From Zygnema cylindricum (lineage: Eukaryota; Streptophyta; Zygnematophyceae; Zygnematales; Zygnemataceae): a stretch of DNA of 64,000 nt. The notes beneath the pieces are model-generated. The model ran no database searches and had not been told where the DNA came from. It saw only the letters and a program-made list of their open reading frames with translations. Of the stretch, positions 14,687 to 22,970 are shown in pieces. Within the stretch, counting starts at the first letter, position 1; every line of letters starts with the position of its first letter. The position numbers and the translations under genes are program-made. The stretch is from NCBI GenBank assembly GCA_037447655.1, contig JBBHKE010001246.1:1-64000 (forward strand), given 5' to 3'.

Positions 14687-15741
14687 TGTGTCTGCCCAAA
14701 TCCTTTTCCTATCTTCTTATCTGACAACATACTTTTAGCACTATCACTTAGTGTTCTATTTAACCTTTTAGCTACATTATTCTGTTCTGGGTTTTCTGGA
14801 ACTGTGTTTTGGTGTTCGACCCCATCTTCCCTCTGAAAATCCTCAAACGGGTTAGAAGTATACTCTCCACCATTTTCACTCCTTATTCTCTTGATTGGAG
14901 TTTCATGGAGTTTTTCGCTCCATGCTTTATATTGTGTAAAACAATCTTGAGCTTCGGACTTGTTTTTCAAAAAATACACTCGGGAATACCGAGACCAATC
15001 ATCAGTGATAGTCATCATAAATCTCTTCCCCCCCGGTGTGGGCACTTTAGCCGGTCCCCAAACATCTGTGTGTACTAGATCTAGAATTTTTTCTCATTTA
15101 TAGGTGGCTGTTTTAGGAAAGGGTAATTTGTGTGTTTTACCTTGAGAACATCCACTACAATCACTTATATTATCACTCTCACTGAACTTAATCCCTTCCA
15201 CCACTCCCATCTTTTTCATCTCTCTTAACTTGTCTAGATTCACATGCCCAAGCCTCTTATGCCACATCATAATATCATGAACACCAGCATAATAAAGTTT
15301 CTTCTTTTCATTACTTAAAACTTGCCTAAACATCCCATGGCTACCTTTCTCAGCAATGAAATAGACATCCTCCTCAAAACCTGCAGTAAAGACTCCTTCC
15401 TTAATGCTAGTAAAAAAACCCTTATCATCTAATACAGCTGTAGAGATGAGGTTTTTGTTTAGCTTCAAAAAATAGAATAAATCGGAGAATGTTACTATGG
15501 ATGTCTTTCCTTCTACTAACACTTTCAAATCTACCGATCCTAGAAGAGTAGTGGTGACTATCCTCCCATCCCCGTACTCTATCTCTACGGTGGGAATATT
15601 TCTTATCTTAGTGAACAGGTGCCTATCCTTACACATGTGCATAGAGGCATCTGAATCTACAATCCATCTTGCTTTACCTTTCAATCCACTGTAAGCACAT
15701 TTCTGCCTTCGTGGTATTTCGACCTCATTTTTCGCCTCCAA
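14683..15741 (-). pseudogene. Copia-1 pol: protease and integrase
   Basis: The protease active site reads WIVDSDASMHMC (DSDA where DSGA is usual). The pre-integrase zinc module is WHKRLGHVNL ... CSGCSQGKTH. The integrase core starts in the break at about 15090-15050 and continues TITDDWSRYSRVYF, SENGGEYTS; the usual NGVAERLNR reads NNVAKRLNR, so the catalytic Glu is replaced by Lys. A stop/shift lies at 15045-15094. Confidence 0.9.
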
Positions 15742-15749
15742 CTACTCAT

Positions 15750-16732
15750 CTTAAAGGAGCTCATCTTCCTCGTCCTCGGATTCCGCCTGATGTTCCTGTG
15801 TCACAAGGGCCTTTTTCTTTCCTCTTGGGGTACCACCGGTTTGCCCCTCTTTTAACCGAAGCTCGGTTAGCTTAGTGCACTTTGCCATATAATGCCCAGG
15901 TTTCTTACAAAATTGACATAAACCTTTGGGAGCCCTTGGTCCGAACTCGTCAGTCTGATTTTTCTACTCCCTCCCCCACATAGTTTCTAACCGGTTTCCG
16001 AGAATCCTTGTTCTTCCAATCGGTCGCAGTTGCCAAGGCTTGGCCACTCTTTCCTCCCCTTCGGATCTTAATCGTATTCTCCCGAACGAGAATCATCCCT
16101 ACCACTGAGTTTTATATCCACCTTGAGTCCGGAAAGTCTTGCAAACGGTTGACTATGTTCTCAAACTCATTAGGTAACTTCATCAGTAAACAGTTAACCT
16201 TTTCTTTTTCACTAAAAACTTTTCCCGCACTCTCTAGCTCCATGAAGAGTGTAAGAAGCTCATTGCAAAAATACAACATCTTCCCCCTTTTGTATACATA
16301 CTCCTTAACTTTTTGATCAGCCAACTGTTGTTGCTGAATCGTACCACTTTTGTTCATCTCTATGAAAGCCATCCAAAGATCGGATGCCCTTTCTACCTGC
16401 AAATGAGGACATGCAAGTCCTTGAATGAGATGGCGTAGGATGAATTACTTTGCCGCCATATTGTTGAAGTCCCAGGTTTCAGTATCATTCTCGTTGTTCC
16501 TCGGAATAGGTGACATGAATGACGAACCAGTTGCTATTGGTGTGGTCGCCTCCTTCTCCTTTCCTTTGTCCACCACCTCTCCTTCTTTTGTTTCCTCTGT
16601 TAAAGGTGGATCCTCTTTCCTGGTGAATCTGCTTCCTTTAAATCCTGGAGGAATTCCAAGACTTGATGGACGCCCCAATCGTACACTCATTATCCCCTAA
16701 AACCTTTTTTCGCATAGAGCTCCTATCATCAT
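15750..16732 (-). pseudogene. Copia-1 gag
   Basis: Copia-type gag starting near 16732 (MMIGALCEKRF). The central block WDFNN.AAK.FILRHL ... VNCLLMKLPNEFENIV matches the UBN2-type gag polypeptide seen in plant Copia elements. One CCHC knuckle (CQFCKKPGHYMAKC) lies near 15918-15877. Several in-frame stops, including one in the first 15 codons. Confidence 0.88.
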
Positions 16733-16778
16733 ACTTTCCCAGTATATGAAGCCAGTTCCATTAAAGATTGGTACCCTA

Positions 16779-16796
16779 GAGGGTGGGCCCATAACC
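16779..16796 (-). other. Copia-1 primer-binding site (internal tRNA-iMet)
   Basis: Reads GGTTATGGGCCCACCCTC on the minus strand directly after the 5' LTR. From memory the plant initiator tRNA-Met has GGTGGGCCCATAACC across its anticodon arm; that is the exact complement of the first 15 nt. This implies half-tRNA priming, as in Drosophila copia and yeast Ty5. The site recurs at 50596, 53527 and 63515. Confidence 0.8.
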
Positions 16797-17808
16797 CGAA
16801 ACTCTGAGACCTCCATAAGACCTCAAAGTGGACAACTTCGAAGAAGCCTCTAGGATAACCCTGACCCCTTTGTGTTTCAGCAAAAAATAACTGCCACCTT
16901 GGCAGACAAAAACACTGACCAACTTCACCCTTGTGAAGACAAGACTCCCCAAAGTAGATAGCAAAAAGAATCTCTGAATTTGCTCCCGTGAGCAGTAAGT
17001 TATGGAGGGTCAAAGTTGACCTTTTGTACAGAAGCTCTCTGGGAGAGAGGGTCCTATCTTCTAATTTTCCTAAGTCCTATCTCTCTCACAAACTCTATCT
17101 ACTGATGTACAGAGCCAATCAGATTTCAGTTCCGTACACAAAAGTACAGCTGCCGGTGTACTTTCTGTACGGACAGTGTACGACATGGCCTAAATGTCGA
17201 CACGTGGTATGTCCGAATTTGCTCTTAAATCCTCAGAGATGCCGAGATCCAATGTCATTCCGCCACGTGTCATCCGATGTGGCGATGACCACAAACCGCC
17301 GAAATCCTTTTCCGCGATCTCGGCGTTAATTCCAGCCGTTCGATTAAATTCACATTTAATCGTAGCCGTAATAAATACATGCGCGGTATTCGTTTCACTA
17401 AAGAAATAAATCCGCGGTATTGGTTTCTTATCCGTACCGTAATCCGTACTTTTACATTATTGGATATATGTCTCACGTAAACAGTTACAGTTAAATGAAC
17501 TATCCTACGTAAAAATTGTTTAAATAATTATCAAACCTTATAGTATGTAACACTACTTCTAGACTTAACGGCTAAGGCTAACGACTACCGGCTATATGCC
17601 ATCCGGTAGTTACCAATATCAAATCTTGTGGCCGGGCGTAAACCTCTGGATAGCCTAAGTAGCCATGGCTCTAGCTCCCTCTCCAATTTCTCAGTGACTG
17701 CGACAAGTTTGAGAGTTGGAGAGAGAAGTTAGAGGTAGACTGCCTCGGCTTCTTTCTATATTTCTATTTAGACCTAGAAAATACTTTAAACGGACCATTA
17801 ATTCTACA
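16797..17808 (-). repeat. Copia-1 5' LTR
   Basis: 1012 bp. The inner terminal CA is mutated to CG. Slightly shorter than the 3' LTR owing to a gap near 17632 (a block present at 12230-12280 in the 3' LTR is missing). Confidence 0.92.
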
Positions 17809-17948
17809 GGTCTTGCTACAGACTTCGTGTTTTCACTTATTTTGTGTGGATTGGCGGTCACTTGACGCACCTTGGTTAGGTCGTTTTGAAATTTCCAGTC
17901 ATAATCGAGGGTTTTGTCTTTGTTTATGCCCACGGATTGGGATAACTT
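17809..17948 (+). pseudogene. Gypsy-A unit A-I: leader end and gag start
   Basis: Resumes the unit broken by Copia-1 and reaches the gag start region (atgcccacggattgggataactt, 17924-17948), also present at 27180-27215 (minus) and 35697 (plus, diverged). Interrupted after 17948 by A-II; continues at 20951. Confidence 0.72.
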
Positions 17949-18234
17949 TGTCGTGCATGTGTCAAATAGCATGAAGGTGCATGCAATATCATCAGCTGTG
18001 CTCAACTTAAACTCAAATGATAGCGAGATATCCTAAATGAAATAAAACAGAAAAGTACAAATAGATAAATACCGCAACAGGCAAGGTGGAAGAAAAAGAA
18101 AGGTCAACGACTTAGCAGGTTATGGTTAGGTCGGTTTATTCAAAACAGAAATTAAGGCGCCCCCCTCCCTCCGATGTGGTGGGAAATTGTTGGGAAGCCT
18201 ACTAAGCCGATGGATGACCACTAGGCCCCACGGT

Positions 18235-18243
18235 CTATTTATA
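18235..18243 (-). promoter_or_regulatory. TATA box in Gypsy-A terminal segment
   Basis: TATAAATAG on the minus strand, in the context ggaaTATAAATAGaccgtgg. The equivalent plus-strand position in A-V (about 44083) reads tataaaaag. It lies in the middle-to-late part of segment A, where a Pol II promoter would be expected. Confidence 0.55.
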
Positions 18244-19089
18244 TTCCTTGCTGGAGTTATCTTATCAAAGATAATCTGAATTTATACTTAAATAGAATAA
18301 ACCAAAGCATAATCAACCGGAAAGATAAATAAAAACCGAAAATGACAATATGCCCGACACTTATGAGGTTTGAGATAACCAAACTCAAAAGATGCGCAAA
18401 AGCCAAATAGAAATAAATACACAATCACAATAAATAAAAACAACACAACAATAATCCCAACATGCAACTTCCACACTAATTAAAGTTCAGCCACAGTCGG
18501 GAAAAGGAGTTTGTGTTGTGAGATCGCGGTCGAAATCCACTCAAAAGGATGAGAAAAGTGAAGGGAAACCGTGTAGGTCTTGGCCGAAGCCGTATAGATT
18601 AATTTGTAAGGCTTTACAAGATATTGATAATGTAATAGAAAAACTAGACGCTTCACGCAAAGGCAGAAAATCGCCTCTAAGCTGTCCGGACAATTTTACA
18701 AATAAAAAGATGGCTGCAAAAAAACCTCAATACTGAAAATAAATCAAATGAATAATTCCTGCACTTGAAAATTGTGTGCAGGAAATGATAAGAAATGAAC
18801 TAAGTAACAAAAACTACGCCTAGCGAAAACAAGCCAATCAGAGTACAGCGTGCTATGTCAATATTTGCGTCTAGTTTGGATTCAGCCAATACGAAGCCGA
18901 AATCCTATGCCCTAAGTTACAAAATCTATAACCTACGGATTAAAACCCTTCCTATCTACATGTGAATGCGTGAACCTCCAAATCGTTCACGACTTAAAAT
19001 AGTCCAATGACGTCGCTTCGTCAGAACTGACAGTCGATTTGTCTGTCACTTGCGTCGACGGTCCAGATGTGATATTACAAAAATCGCAT

Positions 19090-19580
19090 ACTTTGTGTCG
19101 ACGGTCGAGATGCTACTCCACGCGAAATGATTAAAATTTGATGTCGGCCGGGATTCAAGGAAATGAAAGCTTGTACGGCAGGACCGCAGATACGGTCCAC
19201 TTTGTCGTCGCGCGAATTCTGGAAAATATGAGTCGTACGGTAGACGTGAAATGATCAAAGCTACCGTCGGCGAGAATCGCGCAAAATATATATAGTACGG
19301 TAAGTTTGTTTGTCTCGATGCAATTCGAAAATGTGTCGTCGGCGAGAAATCCGGAAATAATAAATAAGTACGGCAGGACCGCAAGTACGATCTAATTTGT
19401 GGCCGCGGGAATTCCGGTCGCCGTAAGTCATACGGTCGATGCGAAATAATCAAATCCGTCGTCGACGGAAATCGCGGAAATTATACATCGTACGGTAGGA
19501 CCGCGGGTAGGATCCAAATCGCCATCTCGGAAATCACGGAAAATGTAGGTCGTACGGTACACGTCGTACGGTTTTGCGAA
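19090..19580 (-). repeat. ~60-bp CGTACGG-bearing sub-repeats (A1 subtype)
   Basis: About seven degenerate units of around 60 bp, each with a (g)cggaaat(t) motif followed by cgtacggtaggaccgc. Repeated at 20600-20860 (minus) and 42850-43230 (plus). They occupy the same place as the CACGCGCG repeats of the other Gypsy-A subtype. Confidence 0.7.
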
Positions 19581-19870
19581 ACCCAAATAATACCCAAATA
19601 CAAATTAGTGTAGCGGCTGCCTGTCTTAACGCCTAAATATAAACAAATAAAATGTCCGATGACATGCGGCATGACAGCTGTCGTGCATGTGTCAAATAAC
19701 ATGAAGGTGCATGCAATATCATCAGCTGTGCTCAACTTAAACTCAAATGATAGCGAGATATCGTAAATGAAATAAAACAGAAAAGTACAAATGGATAAAT
19801 ACCGCAACAGGCAAGGTGGAAGAAAAAGAAAGGTCAACGACTTAGGTGGTTATGGTTAGGTCAGTTTATT

Positions 19871-19883
19871 CCCCCCCCCCCCC
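19871..19883 (-). other. Gypsy-A polypurine tract (G13)
   Basis: AGCTG followed by a G run on the minus strand, right after the PHD-finger coding end and right before segment B1. This is where the plus-strand primer and the conventional 3' LTR start should be. Confidence 0.6.
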
Positions 19884-19920
19884 AGCTCTTTAGCCGGCAG
19901 AGGAGCTGGCCAACACGACT

Positions 19921-20577
19921 GCTAGCTCGCGACATCCGTGTCAAAACCAGTGACCATCCGGAACTGCCAATAAAGGTGACACCAAACATTCCATGTGAAA
20001 CCCCTGATTGCAATGATCACAAAGTAACATGGTAGTTTCCCCGTCCGATCGATGACAAAAGGTACATGCCGTTGCCTCCGTAATCGGCATCCGCATAGGA
20101 TCCATATCCTGCAACAAATCTGGTAAGTAACATGGAGCACAATTCTTCGAGTGCTCTCGAAAAGTCCGCGTGTCCGCTCCTTGTAATCCTAACATCTCGT
20201 TCGGATCCACCTCGTCAATTCGTAAGATGTGTGCAGAAACATCCGTGTCGAAAGTGTCAAAAGATTGCCTGCGAAGATAAACTTAATCTCCCACCCAATA
20301 GGGCTTATGTTGCGGCCTGTAACTGCCGCTGCGAGTAGTGGCAAACCGAAGTGTGTCCCGATGCTGGGCAATCTGCAAGTTATCAAAAGCCATGGGCATT
20401 TCACGGGCAAAAAGCAAAGCAAGGCGAGTGAATTCTTCCAAAAAAATAGTGTCAGACATCAGCGGAAGTGGGAAGCTTGCGGCCTTCTGAATATTGCGAC
20501 TGAGCAACGGTTATCGCCCAAATAAAACATAATACGGGCTGAAATTAGCCAGACTAGCCTGAACCGACATGCGATAA
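19921..20577 (-). pseudogene. Gypsy-A integrase C-terminus with PHD finger
   Basis: Starts at SVQASLANFSPYYVLFGR, the integrase tail also found in A-V near 42080. It runs through the linker (FLEEFTRLALLFAREMP) and KPYWVGD.VYLRRQ to a PHD finger: CTFCHRSDGETTMLLCDHC, then NQGFHMEC, then GHWF. The C4-H-C3 pattern is clear, except that the Cys after WF is a stop (TGA) and the last Cys follows it. Known PHD fingers read histone H3 tails, mostly by lysine-4 methylation state; the target here is unknown. It occupies the position of the chromodomain in chromoviruses. Confidence 0.85.
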
Positions 20578-20950
20578 GTTTGTTTGTCTCGATGCAATTC
20601 GAAAATGTGTCGTCGGCGAGAAATCCGGAAATAATAAATAAGTACGGCAGGACCGCAAGTACGATCTAATTTGTGGCCACGGGAATTCCGGTCGCCGTAA
20701 GTCATACGGTCGATGCGAAATAATCAAATCCGTCGTTGACGGAAATCGCGGAAATTATACGTCGTACGGTAGGACCGCGGGTACGATCCAAATCGCCATC
20801 CCGGAAATCACGGAAAATGTAGGTCGTACGGTACACGTCGTACGGTCTTGCGAAACCCAAATAATACCCAAATACAAATTAGTGTAGCGGCTGCCTATCT
20901 TAACGCCTAAATATAAACAACTAAAATGTCCGACGACATGCGGCATGACA

Positions 20951-21310
20951 ACTTACGTTATCAATCTGGATCTACCCGCGGCGGGACAGTTTTCTTTCCA
21001 CCGTAGTTAGACTTTTCTAGTTTCTCCGAGTCTACGGACGCCCCAGTTTTGGTTGCGGCCCCTAGATCTTCGTCAGTTCAGTCACTATTTACCACAGTCT
21101 CATCATTATCCTCAGTTTCCTCTAGGTCATACCTAGATAGAACCGAAGATGACTTTTCATAGGAAATCTTTTCCCATCCTCTCACATTTCCGTTTTTTCG
21201 GTCGATCCAAATTTGGAACCACTAGTGAATTCTTTCTTTGACGACATGGCTTCCTCTTCAAAGGGGGGCATGGAGAAAATGAAATTTTGCTTTTCAGGGT
21301 AAAGGATATT
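20951..21310 (+). pseudogene. Gypsy-A unit A-I gag N-terminus, continued
   Basis: Continues A-I gag after the A-II insertion. Ser/Thr-rich, matching the N-terminus of A-III gag (27279-26878). Ends at 21310 against a Copia LTR, around the block that reads MQFCFLGMKD in A-III. Confidence 0.65.
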
Positions 21311-22365
21311 GTAGAAATTAATTGTCCATTTTAAGTATTTTCTAGGTCTAAATAGAAATATAGAAAGAAGCCGAGGCAGTCTACCTCTAACTTCTGTCTC
21401 CAACTCTCAATATTGTCGCAGTCACTGAGAAATTGGAATGGGAGCTAGAGCCATGGCTACCAAGGCTATCCAGAGGTTTACAGGAAATATATATTAGTTA
21501 GGGATTTATTTACTAAAAAGGTATGTGCCGGCCACAGGATTTGATCCTAGTACATACTGGACGGCACAGACCCGTTAGCCAGTAGCGTAAGCCGTTAAGT
21601 CTTTAACTAGTGTTACATACTATATGGTTTGATATTTAATTAAACATTATCAGGTAGGATAATACATTTAACTGTAACTTTTTACGCGATTTATAGATCC
21701 AGTAAAGTAAAAGTACAGATTACGGTACGGATAAGAAACCAATACCGCGCATTTATTTCTTTAATGAAACGAATATCATGCATGTATTTATAACGGCTAC
21801 GATTAAATGTGAATTTAATCGGACGGCCAGAATTAACGCCGATATCGCGGAAGAGGATTTCGGCGGTTTGTGGTCATCGCCACATCAAATGACACGTGGC
21901 GGAATGACATTGGATCGCGGCATCTCCAAGGATTAAGGGAGCGAATCCGAACATATCACGTGTCGACATTTAGGCCATGTTGTACAATGTCCGTACAGAA
22001 AGTACACTGGCAGCTGTACTTTTGTGTACGGAATTGTAATCTGATTGGCTCCGTACATCAGTAGATATTAACTGTGAGAGAGATAGGACTTAGAAAAATT
22101 AGGAGATAGGACCCTCTCTCCCAGAGAGCTTCTGTACAAAAGGTCAACTTTGACCCTCTATAACTTACTACTCAGAGGAGCAAATTCAGAGATTCTTTTT
22201 GCTATCGACTCAGGGGAGTCTTCTCTTCACAAGGGTGATGTTGGTCAGAGTTTTTGTCTGCTAGGGTGGCAGTTATTTTTGCTGAAACACAAAGGGGTTA
22301 GGGTTTTCCTAGAGGCTTCTTGGAAGCTGTCCACTCTGAGGACTTATGGAGGTCTCAGAGTTTTA
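21311..22365 (+). repeat. Copia LTR (solo or recombinant)
   Basis: 1055 bp, TGTAGAAATTAATTG ... AGAGTTTTA (terminal CA mutated to TA). No PBS or coding follows. Left flank is Gypsy-A gag and right flank is Gypsy-B integrase; flanking pentamers GATAT and GAGAT differ. This fits recombination between LTRs of two separate insertions better than a simple solo LTR. Confidence 0.85.
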
Positions 22366-22922
22366 GAGATGGACAACCGGGGGACAGTAGAGAAACTGAT
22401 TGCCGACAGGGCCAAGGTATTTCAGCGGGAAATACCTCTGGCCATGGGCAATTTACAGGCTGCTCAGCACAAAGATCAACTTTGGTATTCCTAACGACGG
22501 AGCGACAATTATGTCCCCGGCAATGACGATTCGTGCCCGCGGATTTTGTGTATCACATGCAAGAGAAGAAGGATACTTTGGACATTTCGGTCGTACGGGT
22601 GATTCTGAAAGTTGTGGAGGTCTCAAACAAAGGGGTTCTCACCTTGGAGGGGAAAGATGGCCGCAAAATTAAAGAAAATCAGATCAATGTGGCCCCTTGC
22701 CATCTGCGAGGGTTAGAGGATGAACCCACTTTCCACCTCACTTACTTTGCAGACCCTCCAGGGTGTTCCTTTGCCTGCCATGTGTCCTCCGTACCCAACC
22801 TCCTGTTGGTGTGTGAACGCTGTCACCAGGGGTGGCATGACTGCTGCCTACCTCTGAATTGGGAGCCCCGCTCTCAACCCGCAAATCCGTGGTTCTGTGG
22901 GGACTGCGAGTTTGGCGGCTAA
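22366..22922 (+). pseudogene. Gypsy-B unit B-I: integrase C-terminal module with PHD finger
   Basis: Two overlapping frames with one shift near 22520. GTVEKLIADRAKVFQREIPL is followed by GDFVYHMQ (reading the shift) and a GPY/F-like beta module (ILKVVEVSNKGVLTLEGKDG, ending INVAPCHL). Then a C-terminal zinc domain: CSFAC, LLLVCERCHQGWHDCCLP, NPWFCGDC, and a stop at 22921. Spacing and the W-F-C-x2-C end fit a PHD finger, though the first pair is C-x3-C. A homologue with more damage is at 51096-51785. Confidence 0.85.
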
Positions 22923-22952
22923 TCTGTCTAATCCTCTTAGTCATGTGGGACT

Positions 22953-22970
22953 AAGAGGGGTGGGAAAATC
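22953..22970 (+). other. Gypsy-B polypurine tract
   Basis: ACTAAGAGGGGTGGGAAA just after the PHD stop, conserved as ACTAAGAGGGGGGGAAA at 51788-51804 in B-II. It directly precedes segment B1, which starts TGGGGGGGTACAGGG. Confidence 0.7.

Larger units (their letters stand above)
11393..17808 (-). mobile_element. Copia-1, near-complete LTR retrotransposon
   Basis: A 6416-bp Ty1/copia element with both LTRs (16797-17808 and 11393-12444), PBS, PPT, gag and pol in order protease-integrase-RT-RNase H. It is flanked by a 5-bp target duplication GGTCT (11388-11392 and 17809-17813). Removing it rejoins the leader of Gypsy-A unit A-I. ORFs are broken by a few stops and shifts, so it is probably non-autonomous now. 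Confidence 0.93.
17949..19676 (-). repeat. Gypsy-A A2+B2 terminal segment
   Basis: 1728 bp from TGTCATGCCGC (19676, minus) to GCATGCACGACA (17949). B2 (17949-18135) is a near-copy of 19679-19870. A second copy of the whole segment, plus strand and more diverged, is 42688-44305. Confidence 0.8.
17949..20950 (-). mobile_element. Gypsy-A unit A-II, internally deleted, with A-B1-A2-B2 layout
   Basis: Inserted in A-I gag with a 4-bp duplication ACTT (17945-17948, 20951-20954). Minus-strand order: partial segment A (20950-20578), integrase end plus PHD finger (20577-19921), 13-nt G tract (19883-19871), segment B1 (19870-19679), dinucleotide GC (19678-19677), segment A2 (19676-about 18136), segment B2 (about 18135-17949). 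Termini are TGTCATGCC ... CACGACA. See findings for the meaning of this order. Confidence 0.8.

Noticed and set aside
16779-16796. A tRNA gene fragment at the PBS
   Set aside because: Only about 15-16 nt match the tRNA, as the complement and right at the LTR end, as expected of a PBS.
19039-19460. Arg/Ser-rich minus-strand reading in the Gypsy-A terminal segment
   Set aside because: Created by the ~60-bp CGTACGG sub-repeats; no homology to coding regions.
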